DNA of 64,000 nt from Lagopus muta (taxonomy: Eukaryota > Chordata > Aves > Galliformes > Phasianidae): the NCBI RefSeq assembly GCF_023343835.1, contig NC_064437.1, forward strand, positions 57,176,972 through 57,240,971, in the 5' to 3' direction. The notes under the pieces are model-generated. The model made no database searches and had not been told where the DNA came from. It saw nothing but the letters and a program-made list of their open reading frames with translations. Of this stretch, positions 46,973 to 60,739 are shown piece after piece. Position numbers and translations under genes: made by a program. Within the stretch, counting starts at the first letter, position 1. Each line of letters starts with the position of its first letter.

Positions 46973-49900
46973 TTGGTAGTAACTGAAATTACTGTTTCAT
47001 GAATAAAATATTTCTGGTGGGATTTGCATTTCTATATTGGCTGAAGATACTGTGTTGAATGTTTTATTAACCAGCCCAGTGCAACTGTCAGCCTATTAAA
47101 GAGATCCAATGGACCCTGTTTAGCTAAATAAACTAAATAAATCCAATTCGTCAAATTGTGTTCCTGGCTGTTTATTTTCCATTCTTTTGATGTACAGTTT
47201 ATTTTAAGTTAAAGCCACACCGTTTTAAAAATTAATGGGAAAACAGAATTTAGTGTTTGAAACATGAGGAGACTAATTGCCATGGTCAAAAATAGCTTTC
47301 CTTTATGGTGAAGTTGCAGCCTGGTAAATGGTGAACTTCTTATTGTTGGCTGATTAGTTGTCCCATGTCAAAAACTACTTTGGCAAATGTATGGCTAATG
47401 GCTTTTTATTTTATTTTTTTTGCCTGCATGCTAAGTTCTGTTGCTGTCATGAAGTGGAACTTGAAGTATGGGCAATGCAGTTAAAAGTAGCTATTTCTGC
47501 CTAACTTCAAGAGGTTCGTGCTTCATCTTGATAGTTTCTCAATCAGAATTCAAGGGGAAATTTTTATATCATCATTACATATTAAACGCTTGTTGAATTT
47601 CCTATTGCATCATAGGCATATATCAGAGTATGAAAAAATCTCTTTACATAACTGAATATATTCTATGTTGGGTTGTCAAACAGCTGTCAAACAAATGGTA
47701 GCATTCATTTTATTGTGCTAGTACAAATAATATTTTAGTTACCTTGGTTTTTGCTGAGAACCTTTGCCAAAGAATAGCAGGAGATTTATGGTAGCACATG
47801 ATAAACATTCTTCTGTGCCAGAGAATAATTCTTGTAATTGCAAATGGATTCTGAATTTGTTAATAAGCAAGATGAAGAACATGACAGGTATATTCTCCCT
47901 TTCTTTTCTGATGAGTTAGTGTGCTGCTTTAGTGATGTTTTGTGCTAACTTTTATTTGATGAGAAGTGGTCAAGTATGTGTTGCGTAGTTTTTTTTTCTG
48001 ATAACTTTGGGTTTCCAAACATGGAATACTAAGTTTAATGTGATAAAAGCATGTTAGTTAAATTGTTCTTTTTTGTTGTTTTTGTTTTTCTCTCAAGAAA
48101 TCTACTATAGTCAATTAAAAAGCCTTTGAGAAGAATGAACACATAAGTATGAACTTTGTTGTGGTAGGGATTCTCAGGGAGAATCAATGCAATCATTTCG
48201 TTCCACCTTTTTTTTTTTTTTCTTCCTGCAACTTACATCTGAATTTAACTGAAATTGTGAATTTTTCTGCCACCTCTCCCCCAAACTCTGATCTGAGAAC
48301 AAAGTGGATCTTTATACTAATGCTTTCAGTGTTTAATAGTGCTGTTTCCTTATGTAGGTAGGCTTTCATTTGTCCTGAAAAATATTGAATTTCTCATTTA
48401 TGCTTTCATATTTACAAGTTGCAGATATATAAAATGTGATCTAATAACCAAGATGCACGATGTTTTCTCCTGGAGAAAACATTCCCATTTTGTGCTGTAC
48501 ATTGATTCTTTTCAACATACTGGCGGAAAGCACAGGAGAAACTTTATGGCTCTTTAAAATTGGCTTATGCAGGTAAATGGAAATGGAGTTTGACAACAGT
48601 GGAGATGCTGCCTAATCTCTGACATGAGGTCTGGAAAGGAAGAAATGCAGCTGGACATAGGATTGAATGAGTTTTTCCTTTTCTAATGTTCTTTACTACG
48701 TGAAACATATGGAAGAAGTGTGAATATCTCTGTTCTTTTGTTTGTAACTTTTTATTTGTACTCTGCAATCATTTAGTTGTCAGTCCCAAGTACAGTTTCC
48801 CTTTGCAAGCTGCTGTACAAACCACACAAAAAGTAGTCCTTGGCCACAAAATCTGTTTAAGCTTACTGTTCTTGTATAGTTGTAGAGGAAATTCCTACAA
48901 GGGCTACTTCAGAGTAAGTTGCAAGTTTGACAATATAATGCTTGTTTACAGTTATAACAAGTGAATCAAATATAGCACCTTTTCTACTTTTCATCCAGGT
49001 TTTATAGACTGCCATAATGGTGCCAGTTCTAGGAAAATATTTAGTAATATTTTGTAAATATTTGCCAGTATTTAGTAATTACTAGAGAGGTTTCACTCCT
49101 TAAAGATTTGATCAATGAAAAATAAAGTAGTAAGAGCATATAGTAAAAAGGAATATAATAGGGGGATTCTGGGGACAGTAATAGAATATTTTCTTTTCTC
49201 TGGTACAATTTAACCATTTCTGTGTTTTATGTGTGGAAAAACAACCAACTTTTCACTAACTATTTGGTGCTTGGTGCATAAGAAGAGGAAACTAGGGAGT
49301 GTAGGCTCTGCATATTTCCTATTGGATGGCATGTCCAACATGTCCTTAGTTTTTTTCAGAGGAGTTAAGATTAAAATGAAAAAGGCATAGCATTTGCCAG
49401 CTTACCCCTCTGCTCAGCATGGTAACGTGTTGGATAGATCTTGGAAAGAGCACCTGTTCAGCAGAGACTCACGGGTGAAGTCTGGTAGATTGAAGGAAAG
49501 GCTCGTGTTGTGTTTGCTTGAACTGGACCTTAGATAGCAAGTGGTTCTACATGATAAAGCTAGCTTTCCACTCGTTCAGGAGTGAAAAGGCTTTGAGCCT
49601 TTATTAAATCAAATTGTATCCTTTGCTGGGGCCTATCACCATCTTAGAAAAAAGTATTATTTAGTATTTTGTGGAGGAGCAGTGGTATGAATACCAAACC
49701 AAATTCTTTTATTTTGGAATTTGAAAAGCAACCTATACATTCCATAATGATGGCTGGTATTTTAGCACATATAACTGCAGGTTTTTTACACAGGCATCAC
49801 TGTTTTGTAGAATACCTTGAACAAGAGGATTTCTTATCTGCAAGTACAGCTCTTTGGCATCCAATACTGAGTATTAAATAAATAGAACAGTGCAAATAAC

Positions 49901-52900
49901 TGAGCTGGTGTGTTAATGTGTTTCTTTTAATTATTTCTGTATATTTTGTTTAAGAAGTGTAGGTTAGTTTTATTATTGATTTTTCCTATTTGCATCTGAT
50001 TTTGAAACCACAGGTTTTCTTTTTTATTTTGATGATTTTTGGCATCTTTAAAAAAGTAAACTGAGAACTATTTATTCTGAAGTGTTTGTGAGTAAAACAA
50101 CTAGCAGTAAATGGTCATAGCTGTAATTTTTTTATTAAATAATTACTTGATTTCTAATGGCTGTGTTTTTTATATTGTTTTATAATTCATTGTTACACCC
50201 ATGAGTGACAGCATGATTTCTTCTTCTTTCTGCCTTATCTAGAGGAGAAATCAGACTCTGTCATTCAGTTATATAAGCTTCCCACAAAGTTAGTTCAGTC
50301 ACCTAAATCAAACTAAAAAGTTATAGAAAGGTCAGGATTAAGTTAGAGGTTGCTAACCCGAATCTCTTCCCTAGCCTTTTTAAGCCCTTAGTGCTCCTTT
50401 TGTCTTTTCCTCACCTTGTATCACATTGTCCTCCTGTTAGATCTTTATTTCAGTTGAAGGCACCTGGGCTGCATCTTTCTTCCTACCGATACTTGGAGTC
50501 AGTTTCAAACACGTTGTTAAGGTCCCCTTTTTCCATTCTTGGCCTACACATACTGTGTTCAGCAGTGCAAAGCAGTGGCTCAGCATTCGTACCCTGTAAA
50601 GATCCTTGTTTAAAATGCATGAACTTTAGAATGAGTGTAAGGAAAATTTGTTCCTCTGCCTCCCCACTTTGATGGTTCATTTTCTGCTTCTCATTCTGGG
50701 ACAAACTTGAAGACTTCTTACTTTTAATTCGTAGCTAGAATGAATTCTGTTGCTAATGTCACTTGCTGAGTTTCCTCCTCTTGTAAACTAGTACCAAATT
50801 GCAAGGCATTTTGTATGTTTAAAAATGTCTTAGCTGGGACCTTTTCACCTACACGGGCTTCTTGTGCGGTCGTTTTTGGTTTGGCAGTGTTACGATTTTG
50901 AAATTCACATCAATTCCTGCACATGAATGGGGTATATATAGGAATAGGGTAGCTTTTTGAGGAGGAAAATCCCTGAAAATTCCATTTTGGGAGTGCATCA
51001 AACATGCTTCCGGCCCTAATGGGGAGTAAAAACTGAAGATTGCAGTTTCAGAGTGCTTTGAACTGTGTGTGAAGTGAGGTTCTTTCACGAACAACTAAGA
51101 TCTGTCCTGCAAGAAAATATGAAATCACGTTCATATACTGTAGTTGAAAAACACCAAGATGTTATCTGTTCTGATACAGTTAGATGTATCATTTTGGAGC
51201 AAGAATACCTTTTGAAGTCTTCACTTCCCTTGTGAAAGATTTGAGGCCTTTGCAAATTTTCATTCCCCTTCTCTTGTATTTCAAACAAAGGAAACCAAGG
51301 TACAAACTCTGAAAGCCTAAAATCTTCTTATTAGTACATTTGGACTGCTTCCATTTTGGGGAATTGTCTTTTCAAATTCTATGGAGAAATAACTTATGAT
51401 GGTTCATGTGTCAGTTCTTTCACCTGCTAGTTATCTGGACAGAAAATAAAGCTTCAGGTTTTCATTAGACATGATGCACTTAAAAGATCTTCAGCATTGT
51501 ATTTATGCTATTAACTAATGATTAATGGCTGATATTTAATGATATTACATATCTAAGTCTTCAAATTTACTCAGTGTGTTTTTAATTTCAGTGCAAAAGT
51601 GACATGACTTTAGTGAAAATCCTGTTACCTAAGCAATAGGGAGTCCAAATCAGTTCTTGGAAATGTTCACCGTGTCTGGTGTACTCTTAAGAAATCATTA
51701 TTCTTTTCCCTGCTACTTAAGAGAATAGTTAAGAAATTACGGCATGCAATAGATGTTGATGTCCTTATCAAATCAGAGTATCAGCTTGGTTATATAATAA
51801 TCAAGTTCTTCTATATGTCATGCTGAGGTGTACATTAGGTCTCTGCTGAAGAAGAAGAAGCTGTGTTTTAACAAGGAGATACGTTGTCAGTGACCAGCCC
51901 ATTCTCTGATTATCCTCATACCTTTAAGCTCTATTGTACCTTTGGTTATAATTTGGCATGGATCTGACTTGGGCTGGAGTCCTTGAAATAATCGTTGCAA
52001 CATTTTTCTTGCTTTCAGATTTTTTTTAAATTTTTTTGATTTTTTTTCTCCTGTAGATTGAGATCCTGCAAACTGGCTGGAATGCCTCATGGATGGGTTG
52101 TTTGGCTGTATGGTGGTAGAAAAGTCTTGAAATCCAACCATACTGCCCTGTGTCACATTTCTTAGGGACAGTATCTAGAAAGGAGTTGAGTATAGGTTGT
52201 CCTTCTGTAATTAGAAACAAAAAAAGGAGGCATATGATAATAGCATTTCTCTTGAGGCAATTAAGTCAAATGCCTACTATGGAAAGTGGAAACGAATGTA
52301 TTGCTTTGCTCCAATGTGGAGTTGTACTGAAAGTTTGTTGTGCCTTATATTTTAACTTGTATGCAGGTTTTGTGTATTTTTTGCATTTTTTAGATCACTT
52401 CAGAAGAACTCCTCGTTGGTGTGTATTTAAAAACAGATGAACAAGTTCGTATTTATGTTTTTTGTTGGTTTTGTTTGGTATTTAAAAGGAAACAAAGACC
52501 TGTCCCCTGCCCCAGACAGTCAGAATGGAATTCAGATTCTCCAAGAATGAAAATGTCGGTGCACTTCACTCTTGGACGTCACTTCAGAAATAGCCATATG
52601 AAGAAAAATGTGTGATTCACTTATTGACAGAGAAAAGCCAATAAACCCAATTTGATTCAGAAAGCTGAGAAACATTTTAATAACTTTTTTGACGTTTCTA
52701 TGTAGTCCTTATTTACCTTATCAATAGTTATGGTGACATATGATTGTCAACTTTTTATATTAAACCAAACTAATAAATTAAACATGTTGTGTTTATACCT
52801 GATGAAAGCTGACGTTTTGGAAAGGTGTTAAAATATACTGACAGGTCTTGTTCATAAACTCCTTTGGTATAAATATGTAGATGACATCTTTAGATATTGT

Positions 52901-53379
52901 TTGTACACAGGCTGATAGGCAGGAAACGTTGACAACGTAACAAATGCAAATGTCAACCCCACAATTTAACCTTTCTGTGTAGGAAAAGATGTTAGTTTTA
53001 AGTTACATGTATCTTTTAACTTTATTTTCAAAGTTTTTTTTTTTTTTGAGCCTGTTATCATTGCTGTTTCATGTGCCACTGGAAGTAATGCTGCAATAAG
53101 AAAGATTTGCACTTAAGAGCTTTTCTCTGTGGTGTTCCTACTTAAATGACTGAGGCTGAGAGTGTTGTATTTTCTCCTACTTCTTTTTATTCTTCATGTT
53201 TGTCTAATATCTTCTGAATCTCCCTGTAACATCACCTGCTTGTTCCTTACTTGCCAATGATTCAGGGCTTGAAAGGGTAACTCCAGGGCAGTAAAGCTGT
53301 AATACTATTTTTTACAATGTTAGAGACATTTGCTGTTCAGATTGCTTTGCATACAAAACGTTTCTGATGTGACCTCTTT

Positions 53380-53660
53380 GGTGGTGCCATAGATCCTGTG
53401 TGCTCCATGTTTGACTATTTCTGCAGCCTCCACAAGCTGTGTTGAGTACCATGTCTTGCAGAAGTTACCTGCTTTATGCTTATCGGGGTTCTGAGGGCAC
53501 CAATAACCCTCAGTGGCCCTCAGCAGTCTCTCCCCACCTCGCTGGTGGCCCAGGTCTCCCTTTAGCCCCTGGGCCATCAGCCCCTGTCCCAGTTATGATG
53601 GAGGACGCTGCTCTACAGTTTCCTGTGGCCCAGCTCAGCCCTGAATCCCACTGAAGTCTG
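53380..53660. other. GC-richer patch of unknown origin in VTI1A intron 3
   Basis: About 280 bp with markedly higher G+C than its AT-rich surroundings. The minus strand stays open for 85 codons (53577-53320). It does not look like the CR1 fragments elsewhere in the window, and no protein family was recognised. It may be a fragment of an older insertion such as an endogenous retroelement, but nothing specific supports that. Confidence 0.35.
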
Positions 53661-56052
53661 TAGACCATCTCAATCTCCCATTTTACTGGTGTGAGAAGCT
53701 TGAAGTAGGAGAAAACACATTATCCTCTTTCTGTAACTCTGGATTTTTGCTCTATCTCATGATGGCTAATTTCACAGCTAAGATGACTTTTCCATAACTT
53801 TCTCACTGCTTCTTCAGGCAGATCTTCCTTTAACACTATTAGAAAGAAACTGATGGATTGAAATGTGCTCGTAGATATTTCGTAATGTTTCAACCAGCTC
53901 TCGAGTTAGAATCTTCAGCAATGAGGAATTCAGACTGGTTCAAATACAGGCTCTCTAATAGCTAAGGATTTATCTGTATCTCAGCAATGATTCCTTGCAC
54001 CTTGTTGAATGTGCTGTGCTGTATGTGCACCAGACGGAGAGGTTAAGCAGAAGCTTGGGAAGCAGAGGTTGGTGTTAATTTGTTCCTGACACTGAACAGT
54101 TGGAAAAGCTGTTGCTGCTGTGGCAGGGATTGCAATTTGCTACATTTTACTAGTGGTGGTGGAAGTTACCACAGACTTTGTTGTTGTTTCCTTGTTTTCA
54201 ACGAGTTAAAGAATATTCACAGTCACAATTGGACCTCTGTGTTATGAACAAAAACAAAACTATATCAACAATTTTGGTGTTCTCAGAGTGCCTACAGAGG
54301 AAGTTAATGAAACTCAAAGTAATGGGAAGCTGGTGCAGGCATATAAAATTTAATAGATTTGGAAGGCTTCAGGTGTATTAAAAATAACTCTTTTCCAGAA
54401 TAATTAACTACGTTAGCTTTGTATTGAATCAATCAGCCAATTAATGCAGTCCAGTGTTGTACTGTGGAAACTTTAGTAGCATGTTAATGAACACCAGCCT
54501 TTTGAGCAGAAATATTTCTGCAGTTAGAGCGACTTATGTATTACTTAAGGGTAGCTCACAAGACGTTTTTCTGCTGTATATTATTTTCTTTATGTAAGTT
54601 AGATGGACAGATTTGGGATGTACATCTGTGATACTGAATAATTGACAGAAAACCCTCTGGTATTTGACTGTCCAAAGAACATGAAAGGTATACTTTACTT
54701 TGCAGCAATCTTATTCTGTCAGATGTTTGCATTGACTTTTTGAAACAGTTGGAGAAAATTGATAAGACTTAATGTAAATGAAACTGTTATATTTGATACT
54801 TACCTCCTGTTACCTCCCTGTGATACTAAGCAGTTCCCAATCGTGCAGTAAGCATGTTTTGCATGGTTCTTATTCAGAATGTTTCCCTGGGGAAATCGCT
54901 GAACATTGTGGGACAAAGCCCTTTCATGTTTAACTACCACTGACTTAGTTTCCTGAGTTATCTGACTAGGTGGGTTCATTTAATCCACTTCCTTTATATT
55001 GTCTAAAAATTGCCACCTTGTATCAGTAGAACCAAACATTTTGTTCTGAAAAAAAAATTACATCTTTCATTTCTAAACGATTATTTAGAAATACAGTTTT
55101 GAGATTCCCCATAACTCTTGCGGAGTCTGGACAGCATAGCTACTGAGTACTTCTGGAAATTGCCATTAATTAGCATCTTGGTTCCTCAGTTTTATTTAGT
55201 GGCTTTTCTGCTCAGTGAATGCCAGCTTCCTTTTCCTCCCTTAGGTTTTGTTGTTGTTGTGCATTTCCTTCTTAACAGAATGTTTGTTTAGGTAAATGTA
55301 AATGCAGTGAGTTTTATGAACGTTACTCATTGGGGAAATAGAAATGAAATTTTAAAATATCATTAGGAATGCAAACAATAAATTCTTTCATTTGCTGTAG
55401 GCGTCTTTAGGTTGGAATGACTAGAAAAGGTTCTGGTTAATTAGAAGTAATTTGTTAGAAACCTGAATCTCTTTTTTTTTTTTATTTCCTAGATTAAAAC
55501 TCAGTTCCCAGCTGGATGCTTATAAGTGCAGGAAATGTAATTGTGAGATGATTAATTGCAAAAAGATGGATAATTGGAGTTCATATGATATGTCAAATAT
55601 GGCTAAACCGAAAGGTTTTCTGCATGTTGAAAGAAATTGGTTGAAATCTAAATTGCAGAGTATTGAGCAAGGAGTGTTTTTAGAGATTAATAATCACAGG
55701 TTGCTGCAGAAGGACTGGGCAGAGCTTGGCTGTGAACAGCTATACTCTCCCAGCCCTTTCCTGTTACTTTACTTTATAATTAGTCAGGTTTTGGTTTTGT
55801 CCTCTTGCCTTTATTGCTGTATGTGAATTGGAGATTAGGAAGCACAGTAAGCATCTTACATCTAACACCAATGCTTAGAGACAAAGATATCTCCTCCTCT
55901 CCACTACAAGGGGCTCAGCCTTCTGTAGGATGACAGCTGAACAGTCCTAGTGGACTCATGAATTTGAGTGGCTTGCCTCACAGTCTGAGTGCTTTTTTTT
56001 CTACATATGTGCTTAGTATTTGTAACTTTTGCTTTGAGTCTTGTTTGTTGTC

Positions 56053-56074
56053 TTTTTTTTTTTTTTTTTTTTTT
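56053..56074. repeat. Poly(T) run
   Basis: About 22 consecutive T in intron sequence, with no adjoining recognisable retroelement body. Confidence 0.75.
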
Positions 56075-59000
56075 ACTGAGTTGTAATAATAATTCAAAAG
56101 GTGGTACATGCAGTATAAACTACATTTTGCTTTTATTATCCCTCAGATACTTAGCGAAACACTGCCTGGTGTTTTAAATTACTTCTGCATTACTTTAAAA
56201 TGGGAACTTATGTTTGAATAGCCTATTGTTCATTTAGCTACTACAATGCACTTCAAACCACACAGCGTTATTCTATTCACTGCATTTGGGGATCATATGA
56301 AATATTTGTTCCCTGCCACCCCCAGCCTATAAACTTCGTATCTCTATAAGGAGTTTCTAACCCTTGGAAATACTGCTTTACAAATTCAGCTAATGACCCA
56401 AATACAGCTTGTTTGTTGTGTATGAGTTGTATTAAAATAACACACTGTATGTGTATTGTCATTAATGATATGCTTATTTTGATAATGGAGCTGCAGTCTG
56501 TTAGTGTGTAGTCCTTGGGGAGATGCTGCATTTTTTTAACTAAGTATTGTTCTGGCTCCTTTCCTTGATTGGCCCAGAAATAGCAATCAGCTGGGGAGCA
56601 GGATGACATGCCTCTTAGCGATCCCTTTTATCTTTGAGATGAGTATCAACATTGTATGCTTCCTAATGGAAGTGTAATTTAATGAAATCTATTGGGTAAA
56701 CATACTTCAGATGTTCAAAGGAGGTGACAAAATTTTTGCTGGCAGCCAGGACCTGGCTGGTTTCCAGCTTGCCTTTAGCTGCTATGCATATAGCATTGAG
56801 AGAGGCACTTAAAATAGGAACACAAAGTATTGTTTCTATTGTGTTTTGGGTTGTGGATTATTTTTTTTTTTCTCCATTTTATTTTTGTTAATTTTATTTC
56901 TGTGGTATTTGCCTTGTGCCTTCTGACATCTAGGGTTTCGTGGTAAAATGCTGCAGGAGGTGAGGTTTCCCCTTTTCCCCCAAAACGCAGATAACGATTA
57001 AGCTCAAGGGAGATCACTGGCACAAAACATGCTACATATTGGGAAAATGTTTTAGGGGTGTCTGGACTGAGGAATCCAAATTGCTCTTAGTATTTCTGAG
57101 AAAGTAAGTTCCTCTTCAGACTGACAAAATAAACAATCCCATTTTAGAGATGGTGGCGGAGCATTTTGGTTTTATCAATAGTAATTGCTGATGCAGAACT
57201 GTCCTTTATTATGTTTTATAACAGATGGCTGGGAGTGGAAAGAAAGCTGCTCAGGCTTCCACCTCCTCAGCTAGAGACAAGATTGTTAAAAGGAGACAGT
57301 TGTCCCGCTTACCAGTGCTACCTCCTCGTTACAGAGCACAGTGCTCCCCCCGTTTGCCAAGTGAACTTGGCAGAAGGACAGGCAAGGTTAAAATAGCAAC
57401 GTTGTCCCTTTGAGTGGATGCTTATTGGGATGGCTGATGGACCTTACTGCTCAGATGATCATGGTTTGGTAAAATGACGCATTTCAATGTAATCAATGTG
57501 TATTTGAAACACAGGTTTTTCTTCTTTGAATGTGAGACCTCAAGCAAGTTGTTTATCTTTGAAGACTTTCACAATGGACAGGACTGGGAAAAAAAGAACG
57601 TGCCTAGGAAAAAGAAAGTGGGATTGTGTGCCTTTTGCTGATCCTTCAGGTGTTTGTGGCTAAATCACAACTTTCAATTCTGGACCAATATATTTTCTGC
57701 TTGATCTCATTAGGAAGTCTCATTCCTGAGCTTATGTTGTCTCTCCCCAGTGAATGTGTGATATGACATATTCGATCACTGTGGTATTACTGCAGTAACA
57801 AGTGAGTTCTTTGGGCTGGAGAAAATCATGGTCTGCCAATAGGGGGCTTATTCCAAAGGTTCCAACTTTGAGAACAAAGAAAAAGGTTAAATAACTGTCT
57901 CTTTTTGTAGTTTTATTTTGTTTGTGTTCCTTTTGGGGGACCAAGGATCAAAATACGATGTAAAACTGAGTAAAATATATTGGGTTTTTTTAAATAACTA
58001 AATATGAAAGGTGGAGGAAGAAAATTCAAGTTATGTCAATATAACTGTAGGCTATAATGACTTTACAAAGTAAATTATAATTACACTGAACTGCCTTCAC
58101 TCAAAGTATCTTTGATTCCTCAGCCAAACTGCATATTACTTTAATGCTTCTTGTATTTTACAAACTTTCTGATGTTGCCCAAAGTTCATGCAAGATCCAG
58201 TTACATATTTCCAAAGTTGTTCTATATATGGAGTGCTACCTTGACTTGAGGCATCTGTGGGGTAGTTAAAACTATATATAATTTAAGACTATTTAATATA
58301 TAAACACATTTTATTTAATTTTGTCCTTGCGTTGCTTTTGGAGACTGGTGAGGAGAGGCAGCAGACAGTTGAAATTACAGGCAGCAGTAAAGTTTATGAC
58401 TTTTTAGTTTGTGAACCTAAAATAATTAAGAGATTCACTGAGCATTTGACTCACTGAAAATAGTTGATCTATGGTTCAGGCAAAAATATTTTCCAAAATA
58501 AAAAGGATGAAAAAAATTGTGGAATGTCCTGGGTAAAGCCTAATGGTCTGCTTATTGGAGGCTGTCCTTCATATGATAAAATCCATTAAAGTGCCATTTT
58601 TGAGGTTTCTCTACCGTTTTTGAGGACCAATTATCATTGTAAATAGGATCCTTTGACTACTGTACCAAAAAAAAAAACAAACAAACTTGAAGTGATATCT
58701 TAGTGTCATAATGTATCTAAAGAGAGTATCATGGAGGAAAAGATATAGAAGTGAATTGCAGTGGTATAGCATTTGAAGTGGTTGTTTTGTATAACCAAGT
58801 CATGGATGTGCATGCAGCTTTTAAAATGCCAAACCTGCAATGTTCTGACTGTACATATTGTATCTACTCCTTGGTGAAATTAGGCTTGAACTAAGTCAAG
58901 CACTGGATCTTTGATTTTGGTTCCCCATCACCTAATTATCAGCTGAGAGTCCAAAGGGAAGGGAGATACTGCTGCAGGTTGGTGCAATGGTATTTAGTTT

Positions 59001-60325
59001 CCTTTCCCTTCTTTGCATTTAGAGGAAGGCGCTGATTCAAAACTCTTTTCATCTTGATATTTTTCTGAGTTTTTCCTCCACCAAGGACATAATTAGGTGG
59101 TAGTCTGCTTTCACTATTCCCCTTTCTTCATCTTATTCCTCCTGATCTGTTTCCCCCTTTATATCAGTCCATGCTGCAGCTGCTTCATGCCACAGTGCAG
59201 AAGATTGAGCTGCTTCTGAGGCTGTTATCAAAGCTGCTTTCTCTCTAGGTCTGTAGGAAGATGCTGAAGCGTTTCCTCTGACGACTACCATTGCCATCTT
59301 TGTCTTCTTTTTTCCCCATTGTCAAACCATCGTTTGTAGCTGCTGTGTTCTTTTACCTGTGGAAACTTAAAAGGTATAGGTTGGTATTTTTCAGAAAGGG
59401 CCCTGAAGGAGTCAGTGCTCAATCCTCAATGGCTTTCAGAGCAGAGCAGCTTAGACCTCCCTTAAAAATTCTAGTCTTATGTCTTTTCAGGTGAAATTTT
59501 CAAATTCTCAAGGGTAATCTGTAAAAGGATACATTGAAACTCCAGGGAAGATGAGTACCTCATTTCGTAGTTCAGGAGGGCTTGTTTTTTTAGATTAATA
59601 AGTGCTTTTGAAATTTCATCCTTTGACAAGGTCTTGTCTTAAGAAACATGTTTCAGACTTAGCAAGGTATTTGAACAGCTGTGAATTCAGTCATTTGCCA
59701 TTTGGAGAATGTCATTGACATATTTTCTTTCCAATGAAGTTCCAGTATGGTTGAGCAACCAATGTACCCAGAGTCTACCAGATAAAGAAATATAAATGGA
59801 AGCTTCTAGCAGAGTTAATCCTGAAGTCATTGGAGGAAGTCACAAAAGTAGCATGAAAGGTTCCAAAGTGCTCTTTCTTACAAAGAATGAGGATTCATAA
59901 ACTTCTAGAATGCTACCTTGTGAGTGTCTTTAGGAAGTGATGATCTTTTTCTGGGGCATGATTCAAGATGGCTCTGCAATCTGGGAAGTACTTACTGGTG
60001 GGGAAAAAAAGGAAACCCATTTCTGATTAAGTCTTTCCCAAAGGGGGTGAGTTTTCCTATTTTAAAATGAAGCAGAGTATATTGATGATGAGATTTGAAG
60101 TGGAACTGAATTTATAGCCAACAGAAGGATACACTTAGATTTATATACAACGTTGAGTAAAGTATTATAGATACTGGAGGTGTACTATAGGTGAAGCATA
60201 GTTCTTGTATTTTTCCTGTAGGAATCTATTGATTAGGGTGGGAGAGCTGGAGTATCTTGGAAAGTCAGTATAGAAGTACATTACTTTTGAAATCTCTGTC
60301 AAACACTTGACATTGTTATTATTAG

Positions 60326-60739
60326 GTGTTTATTGCCTTAAGGCTGTAAGTCCTCAGGTATATCCTCAGCATCCATGAGAATGCCTGCACTGGACTGTAC
60401 CAAAAACCCACATAGCTTCTTGATATTTCTCTATGTAAGTAAGTAAGAGACCACTGAGGAAGAGTGCAGTAGTTAATAATAATGGTATTAGTAGACACTG
60501 ACACTACAGCAAATAGGACTCTGTAGTTCTGGTTCACTTTAACATATTCCTTCACTTTGTTTAATTTGTTTAATCTTACGTAATTGGACAATATTATTTT
60601 GTGGGTAGAGGTAGGTGCTTCTCTTGTACAGTTAGTAGTGAAGTCTCTTGTTTAGTAAGTTAATGTGGCTCTGAAGTTATATAGTGTTCTCTGCATTGCA
60701 TGGATTTTAATTTATTTATGTGTTTATTGCCTTAAGGCT
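60326..60739. repeat. Pair of identical 20-bp direct repeats 394 bp apart
   Basis: GTGTTTATTGCCTTAAGGCT occurs at 60326-60345 and again at 60720-60739. Each copy contains the palindrome CCTTAAGG. The sequence between them shows no recognised element. Confidence 0.65.

Noticed and set aside
46797-47002. Two Phe/Pro-rich frames
   Set aside because: They are translations of the polypyrimidine tract, without biological meaning as proteins.
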